Shown: in pieces, positions 38,894-48,047 of the stretch | Layout of the letters: each line of letters starts with the position of its first letter | How positions within the stretch are numbered: the first letter of the stretch is position 1 | DNA from: Nostoc sp. S13 | GTDB taxonomy: Bacteria > Cyanobacteriota > Cyanobacteriia > Cyanobacteriales > Nostocaceae | DNA: 64,000 nt | Reading direction: 5' to 3' | Assembly (NCBI RefSeq): GCF_029379315.1 | Contig: NZ_JAQYWQ010000008.1 | Location: 1-64,000, forward strand | Notes under the pieces: model-generated | The model's database searches: none | What the model was told of the DNA's origin: nothing | Seen by the model: the letters and a program-made list of their open reading frames with translations, nothing else | Position numbers and translations under genes: made by a program

Positions 38894-38946
38894 CTAAACC
38901 TCCGCAAGGGTAATCCCGCCACTATCCCTACACATACAACCAATTA

Positions 38947-39174
38947 GGACTTACGCATTGACAGACACATAACCAAATGTGCATTACCTCTCGTTACAAG
39001 GCAGAGCCTTGTAATGCTCTTGTGGAGGGCTGCTGCCTCCTGTCAAACTGGGAGGCAGCAGCCCTCCCAGTGATCACATTCCCAGGCAGCAGCCCAGGAA
39101 CGAGGCAGGGCAAGACTTTTATCTTAATCAGCTTGATATGCACATGATACTCAATTTGTAAAGTGCGTAAGTCC
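38947..39174. mobile_element. MITE-like element, family B copy 2 (GGACTTACGCA ends)
   Basis: A 228-bp segment with perfect 11-bp terminal inverted repeats GGACTTACGCA. Inside is a further inverted pair around GGAGGCAGCAGCCCTCCC. It shares its tips with 8071-8200 and 59043-59130 but the interior differs. No coding capacity. Confidence 0.7.
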
Positions 39175-39641
39175 GACAAATTTAGACTCGCCCACAAACT
39201 GAATAGAAACCATCTAGTTACCTAGATATCCGTTGCATACTGGCTCTGTTTGAGGCAAGCCGATTGCATTACCGTCAATAAGAAGCTATCAGGCGTAGAC
39301 CTTGCAGCAACAAAACCGCCTCAATCCTTTCTCGGTTTGGGGGATTGACTGTGGTGGTGTGTCCAGAATTTCTTGTAATTAAATCTATATTAGTAGTGGA
39401 GACACAATCAAATTGTGTTTCCTGCGGATTTAACCAAGAAGAGAAAATCATATCACGTCCCTCCTCAGGTTCACAAACTGATAAACCGGCTCTCGGTTTT
39501 TCTTTGTTTCAAATCTACCAATGTGAGTAATTTAGATGAGTTGCGTCAAATTTACCAATTAGCACTACCTGAGACACAGCCATTCATGTAGATCCACTTA
39601 CACGATCTCAGAGAGCCATATTAAAGGTTTGCGCTTTACAT
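39175..39641. other. Non-coding stretch before the fragment mosaic
   Basis: About 465 bp with no recognisable gene or repeat. One 61-codon ORF (39345-39530) has no features. The mosaic of gene fragments begins at about 39642. Confidence 0.4.
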
Positions 39642-39766
39642 AGCTTACCTTCAGGACTGAAAACACCTCAAGCTTGCTTGTCCGATCGCAATTTGTTCTG
39701 GAATCACCTAACTATGTACCCAACAAATAATTAGTCGTAGCTCATTTAAAGCATTACTATTAGACT
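39642..39766 (-). pseudogene. Fragment of the FMN reductase gene
   Basis: Closely matches 39931-40048 inside the intact reductase gene just downstream (about 85% by eye), in the same orientation. A four-base insertion (CTTGCTTGTCCG against CTTGTCCG) breaks the frame. It covers part of the C-terminal half only. Confidence 0.75.
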
Positions 39767-39767
39767 A

Positions 39768-39840
39768 TTAATCCCCAACTAGCTGGGGATCACCACCACA
39801 ATTAAGTTGAGTCGGGTGGGCAAAGCTTTGCCCACCCGAC
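39768..39840 (+). pseudogene. Fragment of the ferrochelatase-like gene 3' end
   Basis: Begins TTAATCCCCAACTAGCTGGG, identical to the intact gene at 37294, and continues to a TAA and the GGGTGGGCAAAG hairpin. In this copy the tail reads G-D-H-H-H-N before the stop rather than the seven-His tail. It is fused to the reductase fragment on its left and lies just before the intact reductase gene. Confidence 0.75.
39811..39840. terminator. Perfect 30-bp palindrome GTCGGGTGGGCAAAG
   Basis: GTCGGGTGGGCAAAG directly followed by its complement. It ends two bases before the 3' end of the reductase gene, a plausible terminator for it, and matches the hairpin behind the ferrochelatase-like gene. Confidence 0.65.
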
Positions 39841-39842
39841 AA

Positions 39843-40388
39843 CTAATTTACGCCCCGCAGCTTACGAGTGTTATCAACTAAACTCTGAGCAAATTGATCA
39901 AATCTTTGAGAGAGTTTCTCATCTAGCAGCTTGCCTTCAGGACTGAAAGCACCCCAAGCTTGTCCGATCGCAATTTGTTCGGGAATCACCCAACCATGCA
40001 CCCATCGGATAATTAGCCGTAGCTCATTTAAAGCATTACTATTAGACTGACCCCCCAATACGCTGATTAATCCTGTCACTTTATCTGACAGTTGCTCAAA
40101 GCTCATCAAATCTAAAGCATTTTTCAGGACACCACTAACCCCACCATGATACTCAGGTGTCGCTAAAATTAACCCATCGGCGCGACTGACTGTATCTTGC
40201 AACCTCTGAACATCTGGATACTCTGAATACTCCTTTGCACCAGTGCAAAACGGTAGCTGCAACTGCCGTAAATCGAGAATTTCTACCTCTGCACCCACAG
40301 CTTCAACCCTTTGCACTGCTACTTCTAAAGCAAGCTGGGTATAGGAGTTGGGTCTTAAACTACCACCAATGCCAACAATTCTTACCAT
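39843..40388 (-). CDS. NAD(P)H-dependent FMN reductase family protein
   Basis: 181-residue flavodoxin-fold reductase of the ChrR/ArsH/NQO type. GGSLRPNSYTQLAL (FMN phosphate-binding loop, residues 8-21), LATPEYHGGVSGVLKNALD (ring-contact loop, residues 76-94) and SVLGGQ are typical. It likely reduces quinones, chromate or azo compounds; the physiological substrate is unknown. Starts at ATG 40388. A broken partial copy lies next to its 3' end. Confidence 0.85.
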   Translation of the reverse strand: MVRIVGIGGSLRPNSYTQLALEVAVQRVEAVGAEVEILDLRQLQLPFCTGAKEYSEYPDVQRLQDTVSRADGLILATPEYHGGVSGVLKNALDLMSFEQLSDKVTGLISVLGGQSNSNALNELRLIIRWVHGWVIPEQIAIGQAWGAFSPEGKLLDEKLSQRFDQFAQSLVDNTRKLRGVN

Positions 40389-40897
40389 AATTAACTCACA
40401 AAGTATTAACTAGCTACTATCATCAGATTTATTTAAAAAGCGGAATCGTTATGACTATGTTTATCTTAGCGATTTGTGTCGGAATGTGTCAAATTAAAAT
40501 TTACCTACTGGAAAATTAAAAAAAGCCAGGAGTTAGAATAATTATCCAGGTTGCTCAACTTTATCAAACAGAATAAAAGTGCCAGTCGCCAGAATTCACT
40601 TGGGTATTTTGTGCGACTGGTGGATGAATAAACGGGTTTAAGACCCCCACAAAACAAGAAAATTTGGTGGTCAACAATAAAGTGGCGGGTCTGAATCCCT
40701 CACTGATTGCATTCTGACTCCTGAATTCTGACTTCTGAATTCTTCTTCAAGTAATAGCCGGAAGAAACTTGGGAATGGTTTTGTGTGGAAGTTAGACTAG
40801 ATAAGAAAAGTGTAATTTCCAGTTATGACAATTTTTGCTAGAAAAATAGGCATAAAAGCATAGCTCAACTTGTGGCAGCAGACAAAGGGTAGTTATT
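40389..40897. promoter_or_regulatory. Intergenic region between FMN reductase and ftsH
   Basis: About 510 bp holding both divergent promoters. The middle has short-repeat DNA (ATTCTGACTCCTGAATTC tract near 40,705-40,745) and a CGGGTTTAAGACCCCC mini-palindrome near 40,633, which recurs in variants near 46,650, 54,898 and 63,585. A precise promoter cannot be read. Confidence 0.4.
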
Positions 40898-42787
40898 ATG
40901 ACAAATTTGGTCAAAAAAGCATTGATAAAAAGGCAGTCGTCAAAGCGTGTTGCTTGGGTTGGTGCGCTCGCTGCTAGTTTGATTATGTTGCCAGCAACTT
41001 TCGGGAGTACTCCCGTTTTGGCACAAAAAGCAGAGAGTACCGCTCTAAATTATGGCGACTTGCTCAAGAAAGCAAAGGCGGGAGAAATCCAAAAACTAGA
41101 GCTGGACGAAACCGAACAGTTAGCAAAGGTTTATCTCAAGGGGCAAAAAGATGATACACCACCGCAACAGGTGAGACTTCTGGCACAAAACACAGAGTTG
41201 ATTAACATACTCAAAGATAAGAATGTTGATTTTGGCGAAGTTTCCTCTGCTAACAGTCGAGCTGCTGTTGGGCTGTTGATCAATCTCATGTGGATTTTGC
41301 CCCTATTGGCTTTAATGCTATTGTTCCTCCGTCGCTCTACTAATGCTTCTAGCCAAGCGATGAATTTCGGCAAATCCAGAGCTCGCTTCCAAATGGAGGC
41401 AAAAACGGGAGTGAAATTTGAAGATGTTGCTGGGGTTGAAGAAGCTAAAGAAGAACTCGAAGAAGTTGTTACTTTCCTCAAACAGCCTGAAAGATTTACT
41501 GCTGTAGGCGCACGTATTCCGAAAGGAGTGCTGTTAATTGGCCCTCCTGGTACTGGTAAAACTCTACTAGCAAAAGCGATCGCCGGGGAAGCAGGTGTAC
41601 CATTCTTCAGTATTTCTGGTTCAGAATTCGTGGAAATGTTCGTTGGTGTGGGTGCATCTCGTGTGCGCGATCTCTTCAAAAAAGCTAAAGATAATGCTCC
41701 TTGCCTAATATTTATCGATGAAATTGACGCAGTAGGTAGACAACGGGGCGCTGGTATCGGTGGCGGTAACGACGAGCGCGAACAAACCCTCAACCAACTG
41801 CTCACCGAAATGGATGGTTTTGAAGGTAACACAGGCATCATTATTATTGCTGCCACTAACCGCCCAGATGTCTTAGATTCAGCGTTGCTCAGACCGGGAC
41901 GCTTTGACAGACAAGTGATGGTCGATCCACCTGATCTGAAAGGGCGATTGGAAATCTTGCAAGTCCACGCGCGGAATAAAAAAATTGATCCTAGCGTATC
42001 ATTAGAAGCGATCGCTCGCCGCACTCCTGGTTTTACTGGCGCAGACTTAGCCAACTTACTCAACGAAGCCGCCATTCTCACTGCTAGGAGGCGCAAAGAT
42101 GCTGTCACCATTTTAGAAGTTGATGCTGCTATAGATCGAGTTGTCGCAGGTATGGAAGGTACTGCCTTAGTAGACAGCAAGAGCAAGCGCTTGATTGCCT
42201 ATCATGAAGTTGGACATGCTTTAGTGGGCACATTACTCAAAGAGCATGACCCTGTGCAGAAAGTTACACTCATCCCACGCGGACAAGCGCTAGGATTAAC
42301 TTGGTTTACTCCCAACGAAGAACAGGGGTTAATTTCCCGTTCCCAACTCAAAGCCCGGATTACCGCAACTTTGGGTGGTCGCGCCGCCGAGGAAATCGTT
42401 TTTGGTAAGCCAGAAGTGACTACAGGTGCAGGCAATGACTTGCAACATGTGACAGGGATGGCGCGGCAGATGGTGACACGTTTCGGGATGTCAGAATTAG
42501 GCCCATTATCCTTGGAAAATCAGAGTTCAGAGGTCTTTTTGGGACGTGACTGGATGAATAAATCAGACTATTCGGAAGAAATTGCTGCCAAGATTGATGC
42601 ACAAGTACGCGAAATTGTCAACAGTTGTTATATCAAGTCCAAAGAACTGTTAGAACTCAACCGGATAGTTTTGGAGCGTTTAGTAGATTTGCTAGCAGAA
42701 CAGGAGACTATTGAAGGCGATTTATTCCGCAAAATTGTTGCTGACAATGCTCAGGTAGCCGATGCAAAATTGGCTGTACCTCATTAG
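40898..42787 (+). CDS. ftsH: ATP-dependent zinc metalloprotease FtsH
   Basis: Membrane-anchored AAA+ protease that removes damaged thylakoid and plasma-membrane proteins (for example D1 in photosystem II repair). 629 residues. An N-terminal hydrophobic segment ([14 protein letters not shown]) and a second ([17 protein letters not shown], about 127-143) flank a lumenal/periplasmic domain. The AAA module has GPPGTGKT and IFIDEID, and the protease zinc motif is HEVGH in [10 protein letters not shown]. The cyanobacterial paralogue cannot be fixed by eye. The TAG stop lies in the first three bases of a family A inverted-repeat element. Confidence 0.95.
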   Translation: MTNLVKKALIKRQSSKRVAWVGALAASLIMLPATFGSTPVLAQKAESTALNYGDLLKKAKAGEIQKLELDETEQLAKVYLKGQKDDTPPQQVRLLAQNTELINILKDKNVDFGEVSSANSRAAVGLLINLMWILPLLALMLLFLRRSTNASSQAMNFGKSRARFQMEAKTGVKFEDVAGVEEAKEELEEVVTFLKQPERFTAVGARIPKGVLLIGPPGTGKTLLAKAIAGEAGVPFFSISGSEFVEMFVGVGASRVRDLFKKAKDNAPCLIFIDEIDAVGRQRGAGIGGGNDEREQTLNQLLTEMDGFEGNTGIIIIAATNRPDVLDSALLRPGRFDRQVMVDPPDLKGRLEILQVHARNKKIDPSVSLEAIARRTPGFTGADLANLLNEAAILTARRRKDAVTILEVDAAIDRVVAGMEGTALVDSKSKRLIAYHEVGHALVGTLLKEHDPVQKVTLIPRGQALGLTWFTPNEEQGLISRSQLKARITATLGGRAAEEIVFGKPEVTTGAGNDLQHVTGMARQMVTRFGMSELGPLSLENQSSEVFLGRDWMNKSDYSEEIAAKIDAQVREIVNSCYIKSKELLELNRIVLERLVDLLAEQETIEGDLFRKIVADNAQVADAKLAVPH

Positions 42788-42876
42788 ACATCTCCGAAAA
42801 AGAATGTAGAGACGCGAAATTTCGCGTCTCTACAAGGGTTCTAGATAAGGCATATTTAATTTCTGGAGATGTCTAT
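42785..42876. mobile_element. MITE-like element, family A copy 2
   Basis: 92 bp between TAGACATCT (42785-42793) and AGATGTCTA (42868-42876), with the same GTAGAGACGCGAAA palindrome in the middle. It overlaps the stop codon of ftsH and is inverted relative to copy 1. Confidence 0.8.
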
Positions 42877-42910
42877 TAGAGAATAGGTAAAAGTCAATAG
42901 TCTATCAAGT

Positions 42911-43377
42911 ATGAATGCACAACTAACTCTAGACGAAATTAAATCAGCACGCGAATTACTCAAGGAATATTAACCAGCAAACAAAGCCATTGATGCTGTA
43001 GAACGTCACAACGGTAATCTCGATATCTCCTTTGAAGAACTGTGGAGCGAGAAAAACGGAAACCCGACGATGGGAGTAAAAAAAATCTGACAAACTACAT
43101 TAGATGTGTTGCGGGATGAACTTTGCCCAAATGAAGGTTTTCGGGCGGCTTTGAGCGATTATACCAAAAGTCCAGAAAATGCTGTGTTACTTACAGCAGC
43201 GATTACATCCCTCATGGCTTTAACTGCAATTCCTCTCGATCCATCGATCCATCGTAGGCGTAGCCCGTCGTAGACATCGCTACTATTGTTATTCTCTACA
43301 TCCTCAAAATCGGCTTGAATGTCTATTGCAAGTATACCGATGTCGGTGACGGGGGAACTTTACCACCAGCGAAATAA
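42911..43377 (+). pseudogene. Degraded conserved gene (two in-frame stops and a frameshift)
   Basis: A single frame from ATG 42911 (MNAQLTLDEIKSARELLKEY) continues through TAA after codon 20 and TGA further on, still giving sensible protein (DVLRDELCPNEGFRAALSDY, then a hydrophobic segment AVLLTAAITSLMALTAIPL). A GTAGGCGTAGCCCGTCGTAGAC short-repeat block then interrupts it, and the end continues in another frame (VILYILKIGLNVYCKYTD) to TAA at 43375. A former protein of about 150 residues with a membrane segment; function unknown. Confidence 0.7.
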
Positions 43378-43474
43378 AATACAGATGCAATAACTTTTTT
43401 GTCTGCGCGATCGCACAATAATTACTGAAACCATTTTAGATTAATATAATCATAAGATTAGGTCTGTTAATATT

Positions 43475-44188
43475 GTGAGTTTTGATAATGTTTGTAAGCT
43501 GCTGGCAGAAAAATATCCAGCAGATTTTGTTCGGTGGTTAATTGCTGAGGAATCGGTAAATATAAAGGTGCTAAAAACTGAATTAAGCTTGGAACCAATT
43601 CGTGCAGATTCTGTGACTTTTATTCAAACTAAAAACAGGATTCTGCATATTGAGTTTCAGACTTTAACACAGTCTAACCCGACAATTCCCTTCCGAATGC
43701 TAGATTACTCCGTGAGATTAAAGCGTCAGTATAAGTGTCCAGTTGTGCAGATAGTCATCTTTTTGCAAGAAACAAACGATGAAATTGCTTTTACCCAAGA
43801 ATATGTGGATGATACGACTATACACCGCTATCAAGTAATACGGATGTGGGAGCAAGATTCGAGTTTATTCTTAAATAATGTAAATTTATTACCTCTGGCT
43901 ACTCTGAGTCGTACTGATTCCCCACAAGGTTTATTATCCCAGGTTGCCGAAAAAGTGGCTACAATTTCAGATAGGGAGACAAAACAAAATATTGCCGGGT
44001 ATACAGAAATTTTAGCTGGTTTGCGATTCGACAAAACTTTGATTCGTCAATTGTTAAGTGAGGATATTATGCAAGAATCAGTGATTTATCAAGATATTTT
44101 GCAAAAAGGAAAACAACAAGAAGCTTTTTCTTTATCTATTGGTTTAACGCTCACTGTGGAGACTCATCAAGTAGAGGTTACAGCATAA
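43475..44188 (+). CDS. Rpn-family (PD-(D/E)XK) nuclease / putative transposase
   Basis: 237 residues, GTG start. Resembles the Rpn/YhgA-like recombination-promoting nuclease group: KLLAEKYPADFVRWL start, the nuclease core ELSLEPIRADSV (Asp) and ILHIEFQT (E-x-Q), and the later DYSVRLKRQYKCPVVQIVIFL. The end after GKQQEAFSLSIGLT is short and unlike the longer C terminus I remember in this family, so truncation is possible. Such genes occur in many copies in cyanobacteria and may promote recombination or act against foreign DNA. Confidence 0.78.
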   Translation: MSFDNVCKLLAEKYPADFVRWLIAEESVNIKVLKTELSLEPIRADSVTFIQTKNRILHIEFQTLTQSNPTIPFRMLDYSVRLKRQYKCPVVQIVIFLQETNDEIAFTQEYVDDTTIHRYQVIRMWEQDSSLFLNNVNLLPLATLSRTDSPQGLLSQVAEKVATISDRETKQNIAGYTEILAGLRFDKTLIRQLLSEDIMQESVIYQDILQKGKQQEAFSLSIGLTLTVETHQVEVTA

Positions 44189-44388
44189 TCATGGCATCTG
44201 CCCTTCCGGTTCTCAGTGGAGCATTGGGATGATTTACCTCTAAACTGAGTTGAGCAATTTTCAAAGCTTTTTGGTACAGTATTCTAGAAAATCCACATGA
44301 CGAGAATAGGCGATCGCCTTTGGCGTTGGCGCAGCCATCGCTGATTGCAATTGCCAGTTTATTGTTCAAAATCGAGAATGCAGTTGCT

Positions 44389-46578
44389 ATGATCAAACGC
44401 CTGCTTGTGGTGGAATCTCCCGGAAAAGTCAAAAAACTCAGTCAAATTCTGGGTGCAGATTGGAAAGTTCTCGCCAGTTGTGGTCACATCCGAGAACTCA
44501 GCAATGAAGGAGACGATTCCTTGGGCTTCGTCATGGATGGCAGTAATGTGCGGTGCAATTACGTCCCGCGTGACCAACGAGCGAAAGAAACAATCCAGAA
44601 GCTCAAGTCTGCGGTGAGGCAGGTTGATGAAGTTGTCTTAGCAACTGACCCAGACCGGGAAGGCGAAACCATCGCTTGGCATCTCAAAGAAACGCTGGGT
44701 CTAAGGGAACCGAAACGAGTAATTTATACTGAGATTACAGCATCGGCGGTGCAGAGTGCGATCGCTAATCCCAGAAAACTAGACCAAAACTTGATTGGTG
44801 CTGGGCTGTGTCGAGATTGCCTAGATAAGTTGGTGGGTTATAAAGGTAGCCCTTTAGTTTGGGCATTAAATAACGGCGCTAAGAGTGTTGGCAGAGTCCA
44901 GAGTGCCACGTTGCACCTGATTTGTCAGCGAGAAAACGAAATTCTGGCTTTTGTGCCCCAAGATTATTGGAGTGTCTGGGTAGATTATGCTGAAGGATTT
45001 CGGGCTTTTTACAAAGGGACGGTCAATTCTACAACAGATGCAGCAGACCAAGAAACTGAAACTCACGATGACGCAAAGGTAGGTAATAGTACAGAAACAC
45101 CGGAGTCTAAGCGTGTTCTTTCAGAAGCAGAGGCTACACGTTTAGTTGAAGAAGCACGGCGACATCCTCATCAGGTGACTCATTTTGAAGGAAAAGTTGT
45201 TAACCGCCAGCCACCTCCACCATTTACAACTTCCAGTCTTCAGCAAGCAGCCGGTTCAAAGCTGAGGTTTGCTCCTGACAAAACCATGATTGTTGCTCAA
45301 AAGCTTTATGAGGCAGGGCTAATAACATATATGCGAACAGACTCAGTGATGCTGAGTCCAGAATTTTGTGCCAGCGCCCGCCAATGGTTGGAGCAAAATG
45401 ATCCGCAAAATGTACCGCAGCAAGTCGCCAAGCATCGTAGTAGCAAATCGGCTCAAGAAGCACATGAAGCGATTCGTCCAACGGATGTGTTCCGTCCCTC
45501 AGTTCAATTGCGCTCTGAACTTCCTGATGATGAGTTTAATTTGTATGTGATGATCTGGAAACGGTCAATTGCCTCTCAGTGTCGTGCTGCCCAATTGCGT
45601 AAAACTCTAGTGATTACTCAGTCTGGTTCTCTACTGTGGTCAGCTAGAGGGCAAGTGATTGAATTTTACGGTTATGCCCGGTACTGGAACAATCTCAGCA
45701 AGGATAGTATTTTACCTTCATTACAACAGGGACAGGCATTGAAGTTAGAAAATGCTGGACATGAGCAGAAGCAGACTCAGCCACCACCACGTTATAGTGA
45801 ACCAAAATTGGTGCAACTGATGGAACGTAAAGGTATTGGTCGCCCAAGTACTTATGCTCCTACTGTTGCTACCTTAAAAAAACGAAATTATGTTGAGTTG
45901 AAAAAAGACCATCTGCAACCGACAGCGTTAGGGTTAGAAGTTGATGCGTTTTTGCTCAAAGCACTGCCGGATTTACTAGAGGCGGAATTCACCGCGAAAA
46001 TGGAGGATGCTCTTGATGCAATTTCCGAAGGAAAAAACTCTTGGCAGCATTATTTAACTAGTTGGAATCAGAATTACTTTTTACCAGCGCTCTCCAAAGC
46101 TAAAACTGTAGTTGCAAGTTCCTCAACAGGTAAAGCTAATGTGATAAGCGATGTCTACGACGGGCTACGCCAACGCAAATATGAAACTTCCAAGACTCGA
46201 TGCCCTGAATGCAAAAATTTTCTCGCCAAAATTCCGAGTACTAAGGTCAAAAAGAAATATTTCCTCAAATGCACAAAAAGCTGTGAAAATGTCGTGCTAT
46301 TTTGGAGCGACTTTAACAAAGCTTGGCAGCCACCACAAACTAAAACAGTTCAGGCTGAGAATCACCAAAAACCTCCCGTGAAGATTACGGCATATACCTG
46401 CCCGGTATGCAAGAAAGCTTTAGAGGAGTACAGTTACATCAAAGAGGGAGAGAGTAAGAAAATGTTACGATGTTCTGACCCACAAGCGCGTAAGGATACT
46501 AAACATAAAGATGTGGCTTATTTCAGTACGCAAAAAGGGTGGTGGAGTCCTAAGTTTGGGGAGATATCAAAAACTTAA
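44389..46578 (+). CDS. topA: Type IA DNA topoisomerase (TopA-like)
   Basis: Relaxes negative supercoils by single-strand passage. The start at ATG 44389 gives 729 residues beginning MIKRLLVVESPGKVKKLSQILG (Toprim, with the DxDxE region ATDPDREGETIAWHL near residue 85). The catalytic Tyr is in LITYMRTDSVML (about residue 310). Two C-terminal zinc-finger-like regions follow: CPECKNFLAKI...CTKSC and CPVCKKALEEY...CSDPQ. The length is below that of typical full TopA (about 870 in cyanobacteria), so it may be the second, shorter cyanobacterial paralogue; the symbol is therefore tentative. Confidence 0.85.
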   Translation: MIKRLLVVESPGKVKKLSQILGADWKVLASCGHIRELSNEGDDSLGFVMDGSNVRCNYVPRDQRAKETIQKLKSAVRQVDEVVLATDPDREGETIAWHLKETLGLREPKRVIYTEITASAVQSAIANPRKLDQNLIGAGLCRDCLDKLVGYKGSPLVWALNNGAKSVGRVQSATLHLICQRENEILAFVPQDYWSVWVDYAEGFRAFYKGTVNSTTDAADQETETHDDAKVGNSTETPESKRVLSEAEATRLVEEARRHPHQVTHFEGKVVNRQPPPPFTTSSLQQAAGSKLRFAPDKTMIVAQKLYEAGLITYMRTDSVMLSPEFCASARQWLEQNDPQNVPQQVAKHRSSKSAQEAHEAIRPTDVFRPSVQLRSELPDDEFNLYVMIWKRSIASQCRAAQLRKTLVITQSGSLLWSARGQVIEFYGYARYWNNLSKDSILPSLQQGQALKLENAGHEQKQTQPPPRYSEPKLVQLMERKGIGRPSTYAPTVATLKKRNYVELKKDHLQPTALGLEVDAFLLKALPDLLEAEFTAKMEDALDAISEGKNSWQHYLTSWNQNYFLPALSKAKTVVASSSTGKANVISDVYDGLRQRKYETSKTRCPECKNFLAKIPSTKVKKKYFLKCTKSCENVVLFWSDFNKAWQPPQTKTVQAENHQKPPVKITAYTCPVCKKALEEYSYIKEGESKKMLRCSDPQARKDTKHKDVAYFSTQKGWWSPKFGEISKT

Positions 46579-46694
46579 CTAAAGCTATCCTATTCATTTC
46601 ACCCCTAGACAAAGAATTTGAGTTTTACCTGATAACGCCTTTAACAAATTCTGGGGGTTTAAGTCCCCTATGCAAAACTTAATTACGAATTATT

Positions 46695-47069
46695 TTAAGT
46701 ACCAAATTTAATACCCTGTTGCTTGAGTAGATTTATCAACAAGTTTTTAAATATGCCACTCAAAATACCAATAAGAGGAGTAGGCACTGTTAGAAGATAT
46801 CGGCGGAAAGTTTTGACATCGAGGGGCCAAACGGGCAACTCATCAGTCATCGTGTATAAAGTGCGTAGCTGCTGAATTTTTTCAGATTTTTTCTTGAAAG
46901 CTTCTGTGTCTTCAGCCAGACTAGTATAAATCTCCGAATACTCTGCTCGGAACTGTAGAGCAATTTTATGTAAAGACTTTTCTAATGAGTCAGGTAAATA
47001 ACACCATACATATTTAAGGATGAATGTGCCAATCTTTGGCAAAATATAGTAATAAATCTGGTGAGCCAA
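46695..47069 (-). CDS. Small hypothetical protein, possible C-terminal fragment
   Basis: 124 residues from a TTG start right after an in-frame stop, without an ATG. The sequence (DELPVWPLDVKTFRRYLLTVPTPLIGILSGIFKNLLINLLKQQG) reads like the end of a longer cyanobacterial protein with a hydrophobic C terminus. The absence of a proper start suggests a 5'-truncated remnant. I do not recognise the family. Confidence 0.4.
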   Translation of the reverse strand: MAHQIYYYILPKIGTFILKYVWCYLPDSLEKSLHKIALQFRAEYSEIYTSLAEDTEAFKKKSEKIQQLRTLYTMTDELPVWPLDVKTFRRYLLTVPTPLIGILSGIFKNLLINLLKQQGIKFGT

Positions 47070-47274
47070 AAAAGCTTACTCCATAACCTTTTTGAATTCT
47101 TAATTTTGAATTCTGCGTAGCTGTACTAAGTATTTATCAACACGGATTCACCTGAGTGGCAATTTTTGCGGGCTTCATCTCTTTAGCTCAATTTCGGGCA
47201 AGCGAAAGTCCGAAAATCCTAAGTACTTTTTCCTAACTGGCCTCAGTTTTACCTGGTGTGAGCAGTTGCTTCAT

Positions 47275-47640
47275 TTAGTGAGCCAATAATTCTAGTCCTG
47301 CATCCTTGGCAAAAAATCCGTCTGCCTCTGGACACATTTGTTTGCCATGCACCTCTAACTCATTCATGCTCATGTAAGCCGTGACGAGGATGACTACAAG
47401 AGAACGAGGCAAGCTGTGCTTGAGAGTGGTAACGATTTCCATGCCATCTGTATTTAGCTCATGCCGAGCCGTAGGCAGCACAAAATCGACCAGAAAGATA
47501 TCGTACTGGTTTAGTTCCTCTAACTCCCATAAGAAAGTAGACACGGACTTGTAGCTTACTACAGCATATTCTTGCTTCAGAAAGCGTTGGACGATCCGAC
47601 ACCAGTGTTCGTCATCATCCAAAATCGCCAGCTTGTACAT
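47275..47640 (-). CDS. Response regulator receiver protein
   Basis: 121-residue single-domain receiver. LAILDDDEHWCRIVQRFL (acidic pocket), IFLVDFVLPTA (phosphorylated Asp54 in VDF) and VILVTAYMS (Thr/Ser switch) are present; a final KDAG supplies the conserved Lys. No output domain is present, so it acts through a partner. It is the last gene of a four-gene two-component cluster on this strand. Confidence 0.85.
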   Translation of the reverse strand: MYKLAILDDDEHWCRIVQRFLKQEYAVVSYKSVSTFLWELEELNQYDIFLVDFVLPTARHELNTDGMEIVTTLKHSLPRSLVVILVTAYMSMNELEVHGKQMCPEADGFFAKDAGLELLAH

Positions 47641-47646
47641 GGGGAT

Positions 47647-48047
47647 TCAATTCCTCCTTTGACCGAGTAGAGTAATCATATCCAAAAAGGCATCGTAGTC
47701 AGTGATCGGTTTGGTATAGCAACTGTCAGCCCCAGATTGGGACAACAACAGATGTTGCTCGGCGGGCATGGTGTAAGCCGTCACCAAGATAATTGGTATC
47801 TGTTTCCACTGTGTCTTTAGATGACACGACAGCATGGAACCATCGACTTTTTGTCCTTCCCATCTAGCTCCCGGCAAATTGATATCCATAATCACCAGTT
47901 CTACTGCCCCCGCTTCGCATAGGTGGAATATCTCTTTTGGTTCGGCAGTAATAAACACCTGATGACCCCCAAGCGTTCGATTAGTTTGGCGGTTCCCTTA
48001 GCCAGGAGTTCGTTATCTTCAACCAGTAGGATCTTCAAGATTGTCAC
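47647..48047 (-). pseudogene. Response regulator with a -1 frameshift in a G run
   Basis: The receiver begins at GTG 48047 inside the end of the kinase gene and reads VTILKILLVEDNELLAKGTA and LIERLG, then at a run of five C (47966-47970, G on the coding strand) the frame breaks. The rest (FITAEPKEIF, LVIMDINLPGA, phospho-Asp, IILVTAYTMPAE, CYTKPITDYD) continues in another frame to 47647. Six G would restore a complete receiver of about 133 residues. It could be a true mutation, a phase-variable tract or a sequencing error. Confidence 0.75.

Noticed and set aside
39345-39530. 61-codon frame before the fragment mosaic
   Set aside because: No features and no good start; likely chance.
41131-42186. 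Long open frame (351 codons) on the minus strand inside ftsH
   Set aside because: It is antisense to a strongly conserved gene and its Ser/Pro/Arg-rich product looks like a shadow of ftsH codon use.
44178-44432. Minus-strand frame with a TPR-like phrase (YQKALKIAQLSLEVNHPNA)
   Set aside because: The phrase may be a trace of a dead TPR gene at 44,200-44,310, but the rest is antisense to topA and the evidence is too thin for a feature.
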